Part shown: positions 36,749 through 49,779 of the stretch, one piece after another | Position numbering within the stretch: position 1 is the first letter of the stretch | Layout of the letters: each line of letters starts with the position of its first letter | Source: Epiperipatus broadwayi | Taxonomy: Eukaryota > Onychophora > Udeonychophora > Euonychophora > Peripatidae | Reading direction: 5' to 3' | DNA: 64,000 nucleotides | Assembly (NCBI GenBank): GCA_028023455.1 | Contig: JAQFVV010000318.1 | Coordinates: 436,001 to 500,000 of the forward strand | Notes under the pieces: generated by a model | Told to the model about the DNA's origin: nothing | What the model saw: the letters and a program-made list of their open reading frames with translations, nothing else | Database searches by the model: none | Translations under genes and position numbers: made by a program

Positions 36749-38786
36749 ACATTTAAAGCTCAGTATATACATTACATATGTATTCAGATAATAACATGTC
36801 AATTTTAGATTCATTCATTGTTAGCAGATCTACTGGACTCAAAGCTTATTCAATCAGGAAAAGAAATGGGACTATCACTAAAAATAAATGCTGTAATTAT
36901 TAGATAAAAGTGTTATATTTGCAAGTGTTTATGTCAGAAGAATTTTGCAGTTAGGCTAATAGTGATTAAGTCATACAGCTCCGGAGCATGGGCCATATCT
37001 AGTTAAGCCAAAATCACTTAGTCGCTAAATAAAAATAGAAGCACTTATAATATGTAATTTAGAACTACATGTGCAGTTCATTCCTGACCTCTCTATCTTC
37101 TAGTGTGATCAATAGTGTCTGGTTCATAAGTATTATAGCATGCAACATCCTGAGAAAAAATAATTATTAAATTTGTGCTTGAAAATATCAATACAATCAT
37201 TCAATATTTTGAATAATTATTATATAAATACAACAAATAAAACAGTTTTTAAAAGAATTATTTTAAGCAGTGCTTGAGATTCTATTCAAAGGCACTGCTA
37301 GTTATGATAGTGCCAGAAATGGTATATTTGGTGAATGTCAACACGTTCCACCAATGTTTGTTTACTTTTTTTTTTATTAATTCATGTAATTAGAATCATT
37401 GCGATTGCTTGCTGTGATAGCTTCAATAATTATTTGATATTGATATGTTTATTCTGGTTCTCTTCAAATACTTTTTTTTGTTCTCATTTAGGATCAGCAA
37501 TAAAATATGTTTTTCTTTGCAATTAACATTTATAAATTAACATATAAATATTTGCTACAGAAAAATATAACAAAATAATAAAATAAATTTTATTTTAAAT
37601 ATTTATCATGAAGCAAATAGGGTTGAATATATATAAAAATTATAGTTTCCTGACTGTTACGAAAAAAAAAAGAAATAAAAAGTAAAGATCGATCTATTCA
37701 GGCATTACTATTTATCAAACAGGAAGTAAAAATAAGAAATACATTAGATCTTTTAACAATGATTGGTGTGGAAAAACAAAATGGTTGTGTGGTTGCGAGA
37801 TCAGAAATGCTCTGTTTCGTTTTCCTTGCTTACTTTTGACAGCGATACTGTAATAAAACACTCCAATTTAAAAATATGATGTGCTGTAACTGATTGTGAT
37901 GCACTAATAATGTGTATTTTATTATTTATTTTACATAAATGTTTAATAAATATTTATTTATTAATCACTCTTTTTTATTAATGCAATATGAGAAATAATA
38001 ATAGATTTGTATCTAAAACTCAAAGTTTATTAGATTTATTATAAACAATATTTTTTATATGAAGTTTAACAGTATGGTTTACTGCTCTGTCTAAAATAAA
38101 TAATGCTAACAAATTGGTGCAAACACGTGTATTCAATTCAACATTTAATTGAGTGAATAATATTGAAAATGCAATATTAAATTTATGATCGCTGTTTAGA
38201 GAATTTTTAAATGAAGCAAAAATATAGGATACAGCATGGATATTTTATAATGCTTTTCTAAAGATAAATTAGGAAAAGGAATAAATTATTATCTGAATTG
38301 GCTGAAGATGAACTGTCAAAAGAGCTTATGGAGAATCTAACAGCATTTTTTTAAAAATTGATACAGTTAAAGAGATTTGAAAGCATATCTAAAATTATTT
38401 AGAATTCTTTAAGCATATAAAAATGTTAAAAAGCTAAAAGTTAAAAAAAATATTGTGAGATTTCATAACATTTGTGAAAACAATGTAGACCAAGATCTTA
38501 TTCAAGAAATATTATTAAAAAAACTGATTTTGAAGCAAAAGGTGTAAATTATGTCTTAGATGTATAGCAAATGATATTAGAAAACAATTACTATAAATTT
38601 TTTTCGAATAGATTAAAACATTTTTCAGTTTAACCATGATGATTTAAATGCCCAAAAATTATTTTATTAAATTAATGCTTATTAGCGCCCTAGCGGATAT
38701 TCTGCATTAGAGAAGAATTGTAAAAAAATTCTGATTTTTCTATTGTTATCAATGAAATAGCAATAAAAATGGAACATTTGTAGAAT
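36749..38786. other. AT-rich spacer
   Basis: 37640-37860 has a little more CpG and fewer repeats and could be unique sequence. No exon is supported. The 63-codon frame at 37335-37526 has no recognisable domain. Confidence 0.45.
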
Positions 38787-38918
38787 GTAGTTCTTGCGTT
38801 GTTAGCCGAGAGGTATCGTAGCCGCCATGCAAGCAAGTAGTTGGTTGCAGACGGTTGTGGGTTCGCGTCTCGGCCGATGCTATGACATATGAAAAAAAAA
38901 AAAAAGTAGTAGTTTTTG
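38787..38918 (+). mobile_element. tRNA-derived SINE, family T (best-preserved head)
   Basis: The body is about 38797-38905. It has A-box 'gttagccgagagg' (38801-38813), B-box 'ggttcgcgtct' (38860-38870), the family end 'gatgctatgacatatga' and a 14-base A tail. Flanks GTAGTTCTTG (38787-38796) and GTAGTTTTTG (38909-38918) are a likely 10-bp target duplication with one change. It keeps many CpG sites, so it may be the youngest copy. Confidence 0.85.
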
Positions 38919-39363
38919 GTTATTTAAATGTGAATTATTTATAACGGAATTTATTTATTATTAATAATATATATATATAATATAAAAACATTTAAAATTC
39001 ACTATATATCTGGATAATTGTACTTTAAAAATTATGACTTGTATCTGATATTATTTAAATCTCAATCATTTTATTTGAAATTTTTTGAGGCCCCTTGAGA
39101 ATTACTTTTACCCAGATCTCTTATAAAAAAAATGTTTCAATGTAATTATCATAATCATTTTTTTTACTTCAAGATACTTTTACTCAATTGACTTAATTTC
39201 AAATCACAGCTATGTATTTTCTATCCCATTTAAATAAATATTTTTCACAACATTTTTTGCATTTGTTATCTGCATTATTAGATACTTTATTTTTGTAAAA
39301 AAACAGTCATATATCACATGACCAAATTTTTAAACTTCTAAATAAAAACAAAGAGCTATGCTA
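38919..39363. other. AT-rich spacer
   Basis: No feature recognised apart from a short (AT)n near 38968-38980. Confidence 0.5.
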
Positions 39364-39897
39364 ATTGCTCTAACAAGCTTTATTGATAAATGCCAACAAA
39401 GAAAGCATTTTAAAAAAATCTCTATCAGAAACCATACCCCAATCCTTAGACCAATGGTTTTATGCTTTGGCACTCCACAGTGAGGTGCTAGAGTAGCTTC
39501 AGAAAGTATATCTAAAAATATTAACCCAAAGCCAGCATTTATTTAAATGCTAACTATTGAGTAGAAAATCTGAAATTTATAGATATTTATATGTTTTCAA
39601 GCCCAGCTATCTAACTCAAATAGCTATATGGCTCAATAGGTACTTAAGTTAGATAGCTGGTTTGAAGACATAGATGAGTAAAAATTTCAGATTTTCTACT
39701 CAATAGTTAACTTTTAGATAAATGCTGACTTTGGGTTAGTATTTTTAGATCTAGTGTCTGAAGCTACCCTAGTGCCTCACTGAAGAGTGCCAAAGCACAA
39801 AATCATTGGTCTAAGATTTGGGGTGTGGTTTCTGATAGAGACTTATTTTAAATGCTTTCTTTTGCTGGCATTTATCAATAAAGCTTATTAGAGCAAT
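39364..39897. repeat. Large foldback element (about 250-bp arms)
   Basis: Left arm 39364-39618 and right arm 39646-39897 are reverse complements at high identity, with a loop of about 27 bp. Outer ends are 'attgctctaa' and 'ttagagcaat', and inner ends 'cagctatctaact' and 'agttagatagctg'. No protein and no clear target duplication. Other copies are not seen in this window. Confidence 0.85.
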
Positions 39898-41787
39898 GAG
39901 AAAAGATCTTTATTTTTGTCTTTAGATTTTTTTATATCTTTGCTGAAAATTTGAGTTGTACATCAAAATTGTAAATGATTGAAAAATAAAGACAAGTAAC
40001 TCCGAATAGAATCACAGTAATCTTGATTTGTAATATTAATTCATAATTTATTCTCTAGATGGTGCTGTATTATAAATTAGAAAGCTTTTTTCACAATGAA
40101 ATGATTAAATTATATATGTAACAGTAATTTTAAATAGCAAAATTTTGAATAGTAAAAGTAATGGAAATTTAAATAAGATTTAAAAATTTTGGGTCTTAAC
40201 TATTGCACAAGAATTTGTGAGAATTTTGAGCAATGGAATTCAGTCCTCTTGATTCATGTATCTGCCACCATCCTGAAATATCCAGGCCATTTGTTGAAGT
40301 ACACCATTCTGGCTCCTGCAGCCAGTTTTTAAAAACCATAAGATATAAATATTTTCTATATATAAAAAATAAAGAGAATTAAGAATTAATTGTATAAAAT
40401 CCAGAAATATACAAAGAATAATCTTCATCAAAATCTGATTGTATATACAATAGACAAGGGACATCATCATTGTCTTTAACATTTACATTCATTCCATCTT
40501 TAATGTCATCTAGATTACACATATTAAGAAAAAAGTTGCTATTTTATACAATTTCTGTATTTTATTATGAAGATTTATTTTCTAGTCCACTTAATAAAAC
40601 TTTACACAATATTTCTTTATATGTAAAACTCAAATCACATATACAGTTTTGATTAACCATTGCCAGATTACATACAAATTAATTATTATCAAACTTTTAT
40701 TTATTATATTTGTAAAATATTTTATTTATTTTTCCAAATTCATTTCACCATATGATATTTCTAATTTGTGGATATTAGAAACTTGTTATTTTAAGGTTTT
40801 ATGTTCAAAAATCAACAGCTTACTTGAACAAATTTTATATTACTCATTGAGATTTTAATTGTTAATTTATAAAAAAGGACTACTACTTAATTAATCCCAT
40901 GCTTATATCAAAAATTTTTTTTTTTTTTATTTCTCTATATCTTTCCAATTTGTGTCTAAGTTAATAATGTTTTTTAAAATCAAGTTTTAAATATATGTTG
41001 GTATTCTTTTTCTGCATTGTTCTAAGTGTTTTAATATAGGGAATTAAAAAATGTTTGAACTGATTTTGAATTGAAAACAGTAAACAATGCAGATTGTTAC
41101 TTTACAACTTAAATGTCAAATGACCTCCCAAGCAGCAGATAATATTTATTATTATTTGAAAACTTTCTCAAGAAATAACACAAATCACAGATCTCCAACA
41201 TAATTAAACTCATATCATAATTTCTATATTATAATAATAGTTCAATGCGACTACAACAGCTTTATTTATAATGAAAGAGCTAATTGTTTACTTGACTAAT
41301 ATTAAATACAGATTTTTCTTGAATTTTATTAGCCAAAATATTCTGTAAATCAAAAAATCTCATGAAGCAGCTATAATAATTTCCTATGGCAAAGAAAATT
41401 AATTTATGACTCTAGATTCAGAATCTGTATTCTATATAAATGTACAAGTTTATTTGTTATTTTATAACTCAACAAATATTGTATTAATCCTGATGAATTT
41501 TTTATGATTTTCTTTTTTTTATATAGAGCATTTTATAGGGCCTAAATTTTTGCTTTAGGTACTCAATTGTTTCAAAAACTCTGGTAATTTGCAACACAAA
41601 TATGTATCAGAAAAGCATTAATTTTTTAATGATATCATAAAAATGCAAAAAGATGGCAATATTGATTAAAAGACTACTAGAAGTTAAAAAAATGTTGTGA
41701 TCTGCATATTAAAATACATACTAGAGAAATAGAGAGAATTATAGTTTTTAGTAATCTGAAGTAAAATTTTATTACATATATTTTAAT
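39898..41787. other. AT-rich spacer
   Basis: Short frames at 40240-40858 have no domains I recognise. Nothing else seen. Confidence 0.5.
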
Positions 41788-42115
41788 TCATTAATTTTCA
41801 TTTGCATGTACCATGATGTTAAAATTTCTTAGTTATTTTAAAAATTATCATGTAAAAAAATATAATTTTTTAAAAAATTATTGTTTACTGTATTTAATAA
41901 AAGTTATATTTTTTTCAATATTGCTATTGATAATTATTTCATGTAAATATCATGTAAATATATTTTTAATTAATTTTCATTTGGACTAAATATTTAATTT
42001 CTCACTTGTATACATCATGATGTACTGCATTTAATAAAAGTTATATCCTTTTGTAGTACTGCTGTTAATAATTATTTCATGCAAATATTTTGTATATATA
42101 TTTTAATTAACAAAC
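41788..42115. repeat. Imperfect local direct duplication
   Basis: The words 'catgatgt', 'ttactgtatttaataaaagttatat', 'attgctattgataattatttcatg' and 'aaatat' occur in order in 41788-41965 and again, with changes, in 41966-42115. It has no coding potential. Confidence 0.6.
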
Positions 42116-42837
42116 TTTCTACTAATATAAGGGGTAGCTAGAAAAATAAAGAGAATTAGTGAGAGAAATTTTTATTTTGTATTCAGTAATAAAAAAAATA
42201 AAACATTTCTACTGCTCAGAATATATCTTCTTTATATATATAATTTGAAATATATTTTAATTATCATCTGCATTATATTATTTTATACTTTTATTTTTAT
42301 TATTATTTTACTATTGAAAAGCTGCAATAACAACAACAACAAACAAAGCTTTAAATTAAAAAAAGTGATAATTGATGGAAAAACAATTTACTGAGCATAT
42401 TATTAATAAACTACCAAACTGGGTATAGATATATACATGATAAAAGCATTTGAGTTGTCTGTGATTTTTTTTGGTTAAAAAATACAATAATTTTAGAATT
42501 TATGGTTATCATTTTGAGTTAAATAAGATTATTTCATTAAATCACAAATCATTAAATTAAAATAAAGAATATAAAAAAGTGAATAAATTAATCTAGTATA
42601 TATTTTAAAATTTTATTTTTGGTGCTTTTTATGTTCTTTCAACAATGTTTTTTGTTTTTGAGGTTTATTTTTTTGTTTTTGATATTAATCATATAAATAA
42701 AACTTTATATTTCTTTTGCAGCTTTTGTTGATGTTTTTTTAAAATTAATAAATCTAATTTGTAGATATAATAAACATCTCCATACTTCCCCATTGTTTTT
42801 AAATACTTATAAATAAAGATATAATAAAAGACAAATG
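42116..42837. other. AT-rich spacer
   Basis: No feature recognised. Confidence 0.5.
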
Positions 42838-42902
42838 ACCCCCAAGATGCATTTCGTGCTGAACCAGCACTCATCAGTTGGCTAGGTCACAATCTCTCAT
42901 AT
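42838..42902 (+). repeat. Repeat family F1, core fragment
   Basis: Contains 'atttcgtgctgaaccagcac' and 'tcatcagttgg', then 'caatctctcatatac'. It is closest to the reverse copy at 46372-46522. Confidence 0.65.
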
Positions 42903-43274
42903 ACATCTTTATTATATGCAAAGTATTTATCTAGAGTAAAGTGTTATATTTTCATTTACCATTGTCAAACTTCCTCCACTCACAAATCCATTTCAGATAA
43001 ATATACTAATGATTATTACTAATCTTTTTCGAAACTAGAGATTATCTCTATAGCACAGATATAAACTTTAAACCTCAGTTAAAGATTAATATTTCTGTAT
43101 TTTCCACACAAATGCAGTCTTAGTTAAATAAAAGTTAGAACAAGAAATATTATATACAGTTGATTGCAGTAATTTTAATATAGTATGTCTAAATCTTTTT
43201 TGAGTGTGTGCTTATGATGACAGACATTTATGCCTGAGGGAAATTAAAATGTATATAATCATAAAACATTAATG

Positions 43275-43358
43275 AAAAGTTATTTAAATAGTCAAGCATT
43301 GGTTAGTGGGTTCACTTCCTGGCTGATGCTATGACACATGAGAAAAGTTATTTAAATA
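43275..43358 (+). mobile_element. Miniature tRNA-derived SINE (52-bp body) with 16-bp target duplication
   Basis: The body 43291-43342 keeps the family T start 'gtcaagcattggt', then jumps to the B-box region 'gggttcacttcc' and the usual end 'tgatgctatgacacatgag'. About 45 bp between the A- and B-boxes are missing. Perfect direct repeats 'aaaagttatttaaata' (43275-43290 and 43343-43358) flank it. Confidence 0.8.
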
Positions 43359-43847
43359 AAAATTGTTTTTAAGGTAATGTAAACATTTTTTTAATTTTTT
43401 GTTAATGCAGTTTAATTCTCTATTAGTAAAAATTTATTTTCAATTTTGTGGTGGTTAGAATTTGTATTTTTTGTGTGTGATTCTTATATTTATGATGAAG
43501 TTGTCTTTGCTTACAGTATGTCAGATATTCTATTTTCAGATTGCAATATGAGAATGCTTAATCAAAGTTATGCAAGTAAGTTATATTTTCTACTTGTTAT
43601 ACTTGCAATTTATGATTGTATAACATCTAAGTCTTTTAATTATATAATAAATAAACTTCATATGGTATTTTTATGAATATGTTTTAATAATGTCGATATC
43701 TATTACACCAATAGATTTACAAAATGATCACTATTTTAAAAAATGGCAGACATTTTTCAAAAAATATATTGATTGCTACATCAAATAATTAATTGTTAAT
43801 CAAAGTAATGGATAAAAATGAAGTAATATCATTATGGTGAATCCTCT
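43359..43847. other. AT-rich spacer
   Basis: A 76-codon frame at 43446-43676 has no recognisable domain. Confidence 0.45.
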
Positions 43848-43945
43848 TATAACAACCTCCCATACATCTTGGGATCATTTGTCTTTTCCTATATCTTTAT
43901 TCATATGATTTGAAAGAATTTGTGGTAGTATGGAAGTTGTTTAAT
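43848..43945 (-). repeat. Repeat family F1, reverse fragment (tentative)
   Basis: 'cttgggatcatttgtctttt', 'tcatatgatttgaaagaat' and 'ggaagttgtttaatac' match the right part of the copy at 46372-46522. Confidence 0.55.
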
Positions 43946-44729
43946 ACATATATATAAATTATATTTGTGATAGAGAAATGTGAATAACTACATGTTTGTA
44001 TGTATAATTAAAATATATAAAATATATTAATCTTTAATTGAGGTTTAAATTTATAAGTGGGATGAAAATGGGATGGAGGCAATTTCTAGTTTAGTAAATG
44101 AATAGTGATAATCATTATTCTATTTATCTGCAATGGTTAGTGTCAAAGTTGTAGGTGAAGTAAATTAGATCCTTGTAATTCAAAGTATAACAATTAACTA
44201 TTAATAAATACTATACTGTGACAGTCAGATGATATATGTTGGTTTAACCCAGTTCGAATACTAGGTGAAAGTACCTTGAGGCCATCCATATGCGATATTA
44301 AATCAAGAATACTATGACCTCTACCCTATTCGCCTATTCTCGAGGCTAACTACGAACCTTCAACATTATCTGAGACACGCATAAATTATTTTCTCATCTG
44401 GACCAAACTTAGCATCAGGGGAGAGACATGGATGGGAACACCTACGGAGCTAAATAGTTAAATGTGTGTAAAAGTACTATGAAATATGTGTTTTGTGTGC
44501 CTGGATCATTGGAAAAGAAAAATAAAGCATTTAAAATAAAATTAGAAAACTCAAGCTTTTTAGTTAAATAATATATTTAATTAATGACTTTTAAAATATT
44601 AGTAATGTTTAATGGCCTCCGCTATTCCCCTGTGGATTAATGAAAAACAAATCAGACAATAAAAACGGATATAAACAATATAATATTTTTGCGGTCTAAG
44701 ACTTTTCTTCCCAATTTTAATAAAATTGT
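43946..44729. other. Spacer with a less AT-rich patch
   Basis: 44220-44470 is noticeably richer in G and C and contains 'cagttcgaatactagg', a B-box-like word, so it may be an unrecognised SINE. No ORF of note. Confidence 0.4.
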
Positions 44730-44898
44730 CAACTCGAATCTCCTCGATAAAGTACAATAAAAAAATCTCTCACAAAGCATTTTCTAATTGCTTTGCGCTA
44801 AAAACAGTTTAAAATTATTTAAGATGTATATAGCTAAATAAGATATACATAATGAGCTAATGGTGGACAAAAGAAGCATTATCGAGGAGATCAAGTTG
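44730..44898. repeat. Inverted repeat
   Basis: 'caactcgaatctcctcgat' (44730-44748) pairs with 'atcgaggagatcaagttg' (44881-44898). A smaller inverted pair 'caaagcattttct' and 'attgctttg' lies between them. Confidence 0.6.
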
Positions 44899-45073
44899 GA
44901 AAATAAAAGAAACTGACTTGTTTTTAATTTACAAACTTAAATAAAAATGGAAAGATATTTTAATGAAAAATTAACTTTTAATTTACACCGCAATGGAATA
45001 CAAAATATTGATAACATGTTAGTAATGAAGAATAGTGAAGAAAAGAGGGTTAAATATATATAGATAGATGATC

Positions 45074-45107
<34 letters not shown>

Positions 45108-46371
45108 ACTAGTCTAATAAAAATGGTTACATTACAAATATCATTAAATAAAACAATTCAAAAATAAAATTCAATTAAGCAATTAAGAAAGATATGATCA
45201 AAAAAAAGGTAGAATGGTAAATAGGTCATGAGAAGAGATACAATTACCATCCTGATTCCTTGGTCCTGCTCCATGTTCATGGCTTGATCTGTCCATCGAT
45301 AGGTATTTGTCCAGACAAGGAAAAATTGAAACATGTAGCATTCTTTCAAGAAAAGTCCCACAGACATGGCACAGAGTTCAGATTAATATTGGTTGGATAC
45401 TACGGCATTTTGATGGTTTTTAGGAACCTCAGTGGCAGGCAAAGCTTTTTGCCTAACCACCAATCATATTCGTGTCCATCAAAATACTATGCCTTTTAAC
45501 TCATTGCATGTTAAAAACTTCTCCATGGTTTCGAGAATGACAGTTAAATAACTTTTTGGAACAAAATCTCAACGAGAAGCAAAATCTAAGAAAACTGAAT
45601 GTATTCTCCCAAAGAGTAATCTGAAAAAGCAGCAAGAGAAATCTGAATGAATTCTCCAAAGAGAAATCTGACTGAAAAGCAAGCAGGTGAAATCTCAAAA
45701 GGAAAAGCCAACTCAAATAATCTCAAGAGAAATCTGAATGAAATCTCCTTTTTTGTAAGCTATCTTCTATTGTTTTGCTTATGATCTTAGATCTTGATAA
45801 GCCCCCCCCCCCTCACTCCTTTGTTTCAAGGTAACATTTTCTAAAAATAACTTTTACTTCTTTATTCTAAATTTCTTTCTTTAAACTTTGAATTTTATTA
45901 ATTAAAAAAGAAAGAGAAGGCCAACTTTAATTTGCCTTGAATGGGCTAATTAATTAAAAACATACATTTTTTTAGAAAATGTTGGTGGGCTTATCTCAAA
46001 ATAAAAATCATACGCCATATTTTAACAAGATTTTAAAAAGAAAAATATATTCTTATTTCTTTTAATAAAATAAGCATTTTATTTCAGCAGAATTTTGCAT
46101 TAACTCATATATATATACGCTTGACGTATATATATGTTTGATTAAAAGGTTTTACAAGTAATTTTATTAAACAGCAATTTAATCTTGGAACGGAATTTAT
46201 TTAAAACGAAATATTTACATCCAAATACAAATTTAATAAATGTAATTAATTTTAGCTTTAATGCAAAACGCTGCTGATATTGGGCTATAAACTTAATTCA
46301 GGCCTACAATACTGATTCTAGGAGGCTGTGAAGCATGGATCGGACTTTCAGATCCATTGCTTCAATACATA
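44899..46371. other. Spacer with simple repeats
   Basis: (AT)n at 45077-45105, a C run at 45803-45812, and a patch at 45545-45750 where 'agagaaatctga' recurs several times. Frames at 45158-45716 overlap on opposite strands and have no domains. Confidence 0.45.
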
Positions 46372-46522
46372 TAATATACTTATAGATGTTGACCTGGCCA
46401 ACTAGTGAGTGCTGATTCAGCATGAAATGCATTTTGTGGGTTATTTGTTTTTTATTGCATTTTATTTATATGTTTTGAAAAGAATGTGTGATAGACTGGA
46501 AGTTGTTTAATACATTTACAAG
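46372..46522 (-). repeat. Repeat family F1, reverse copy
   Basis: Contains 'gagtgctgattcagcatgaa', 'tatatgttttgaaaagaatg' and 'ggaagttgtttaatac', the complement order of F1. Confidence 0.65.
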
Positions 46523-47643
46523 AGATTAGATATTATTTTTTATCTACTTTATTATGAACATCAGTAAATATTTAACAAGGACTTTGATTTTAAAGCTTTT
46601 GATCAATATCAAGGATGTTATATTCTATGGATAGCAATAATATCTCACTTCAAATGTTTTAATTTTTATTCTAAAATGCATGATTTAATTACCAATTTGC
46701 AGAATTAATATACAAAGTCATATTAAATTTGCAAAAACTTTTTTTAACAAGCTTATTTTTTTTTAAATTAAATTTCTCCATTTGATAATATAAAAGAATA
46801 ATTTAGTGTAATTTTTAAACATTTTAAACATTATTCTATTCATGTCATTAATTTCTTAGTTATCAATTTTTACAATATATGAGGACAATTTTTGCATTTT
46901 TATATAATTAAGCACCAGTGCCATACCAAGCCTCTTGAATGTTCTAAATGCAAATATCAATGTTGTGTTCTTTTAAAAATAATACTACAAATAATAAAGT
47001 ATATTACATTTCTATAAAAAATATATTAATACAAAACAAAAAAAATAGTTGTATACTGTATATATTTTTTAAAAATAAAGTAATATTTAAACAGACAAAT
47101 TAAAACTGCTTAATATTCTTGCAATCATCTATTTTGAAATTTTATAAATCTTAAAATTTTGTGGTATTTCATAGAAATTTCTGACTTTACCAAAGAATAT
47201 GTTATTTTAGATTATAATCTCACATCAAATAAAAAAGAAAAAAGGCATATATATATATATATTATTTCCATAACTAAATTTTAATTTAATACTTTTTCTC
47301 AAATATGCAGAGTTACATTATTTTCTTTTTAAAGAAATTACTAGTTTTCACAATATTGAAAAGATGTCTTACAAATGATATCCTATATCTTCTTTTAAAA
47401 AAAGAACCTATTATAAATTTAGCTGCTAAATTTAAATTGCTTGATAAATAATTTATCAAATAAAATTGTTATATATTTGTCTATACTGATTTTTAATTAT
47501 AAAAATAAAGCTACATAGCTGCTTGAAAACAAGTTCACTAACTTAAACATTCTTTAACAATAAAAATTTTGTTGAATAATCTACCATTATTAAATTCCAT
47601 ATCTGAAGATAGTTTTGTTAACTCGTACTGGAGTAATATGATC
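46523..47643. other. AT-rich spacer
   Basis: Short (TA)n near 47247-47261. Nothing else. Confidence 0.5.
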
Positions 47644-47852
47644 AATAAACATCATGTGACCTCCACCTCTTATGCTTGTGTATAACTGTTGTTAAAACAC
47701 AAGACAGAAACTAGTCTGGGGATATTGGATGAGTAGGCACTAGATGGGTATTTTATCCACAAGCCTTCTGGCATCCATTGATTACTCTAGCTTGCTGTGT
47801 GTGGCAATATGTATAGTGAGTTTTGCCTGTTTTAGTAATAGGATCAAGTGAT
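47644..47852 (+). repeat. Repeat family F2, single unit
   Basis: 'aataaacatcatgtgac', 'gtataactgttgttaaaaca', 'tctggggatattggatgag', 'acaagccttctggcatcca' and 'gagttttgcctgtttta' all recur in 1651-2451 and/or 54268-54514. Confidence 0.75.
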
Positions 47853-49779
47853 AACCATTGACTGATCATATATTGAAGATAATTAGCCATTTCTTGCTAG
47901 TCTCACATCATAATTTGTTTTAGTGTCTCCATTTTAATGCTTCAGCTTTAATTATAATGATCATTACATTATTAATAATAGTCAAAAAGCTTTATTGCTC
48001 AAGAATTCAGTTTGTGTGTTGGAAGTGACACATTTGGGCATAAGCCATGAATTTTAAGTACCAGAATCTGCCACTGAACCATTGAACTAAACCATACAGG
48101 GAGAAAAATCTGCCAGAGATATGTTACTATAACTTTTAACTCAAACTATTATTATTTTGATTTTTTATATATTTATAATAACATTTTTTATATTTTCACT
48201 TGTAAAATTATCTTTTCAGCTCAAAGATTATTTTTTATAATTATAAAAATATTTGAAGTCATTCTATTTGTTTTATTTAATTTTTTACGATTAGTTAATT
48301 ATAAATTATGTTAAATTTAATTGAATATCATATCAGTGATGTCAATAGAAAGCATTTTTCCAGAATGTTCTAATTTTTTTTTTTTTGGTCTAGAGGTTCA
48401 TTGCTCTTATATTTCTGTCTACCCATTTTGTTTATTTTCAACTCTTTTTCACTCAAGCATTAGAATTTAAGTAAAAGTTCAGGCCTATTTCATTTAAAAA
48501 TTACTTATTGTCAATGACATAGATAAAGTAAGATGTTTTACATTTCATTAAAAGACTATCAAAAACACTACTTGAATAATTCTGATCTTTACTTGAAAGC
48601 ATAAGACCTTATTTTCAACATCTTTCCACTAGATGTCTTGTTTTGATAACTGATTTTACCAATTATAATCAAATTTTATTGTATTTATGTGAATTAGTAA
48701 TTAATATAAACACAATTATTGGATTGACTCTTAGCTGAGAAAAGTAAAAATCCAAATATAAGTTCAATTAATAATAATTGAACTGACTCCAAAATAAGTG
48801 AACAAATAGTTAATAAATAATGGTAACTCCATAGCGCAGTTTAATAACATAAATGTTTTTGCATGAGAACCAGCAACATTGTGATTAATATGTTGGATAG
48901 ATGTGTCTATAACCTGACATTAAAATATTAAATGGAGTCAAAAAATTTCAGACAGCTAAAAATTTTCAAGTAAGCTCAGGACTTATTTCAGATAATGGAC
49001 ACACAATTAACTATATTTTCAATATTGATCATTAAATAGCTTCCTATTCATTTCTATTTTACTGGCCAACAATTACCTCTTTTCTCTATTAACATTTTTT
49101 TTTTTCATAGTGCTTAATATTTGAAAGTGGTCTACAATAGCCTTTGTTTCGAAAGAGATATTTGATAAATCTACTTTATTATACTATCATTCTGACTAAC
49201 ATTTATATATCAGTATATAATAATTACTGTAGATTGTCATAGTGTATATTATTTAACGAATTTTCTCATCAAATTCAGCTTTATTGTTTGAAACATTAAA
49301 ATGTCAACAAAACTCAAGTTTTTTTTTTTTTTACATCACTTTATGTTATTAACTTTTAAATATATTTTATTAATCCTTTCTCTTTTTTATAACTATATAT
49401 ATATTTAGTAACTGAAAACATAATACATAATTAATATTTATTACCTTTTTTATATTTTCTCTTGAGGGTTTTTTTTTTGTGGAACATTTAATTTTGAAGA
49501 AGGAGAGAGAGAAAAACTTAATCATCAATTGGATTTACAGAAATAAACACATGTAAGTACAAAAATTAATTTCCGACATTTGGAAACTTACAGATATACC
49601 ATTTAACTTTGACTATTATATTTATTACTTACATATCTATATTTTGCCTCTACAAGTAAGTATAAATTATTTATTCTCAATCAATTTCTAAGCTAATATT
49701 TAAAAATTAGAGAATACAGAAATTAATTTTTATAATTAAGAATACGATCTTTAAATTGTATGTAGTTTTACAAATCTTT
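47853..49779. other. AT-rich spacer
   Basis: 48040-48100 read on the minus strand has a tRNA-like word ('tggtttagttcaatgg') that might be a worn SINE. No exon recognised. Confidence 0.45.

Noticed and set aside
37783-37885. Short 32-codon frame from an ATG in good context in a CpG-bearing patch
   Set aside because: Too short, no splice context, no recognisable product; could be chance.
38797-38905. A functional tRNA gene
   Set aside because: A- and B-boxes are present, but the arms do not form a full cloverleaf by eye, a shared non-tRNA end and A tail follow, and target duplications flank it; a SINE fits better.
45501-45716. Frame rich in Phe/Leu/Arg on the minus strand
   Set aside because: It lies over short 'agagaaatctga' repeats and overlaps no domain; probably chance.
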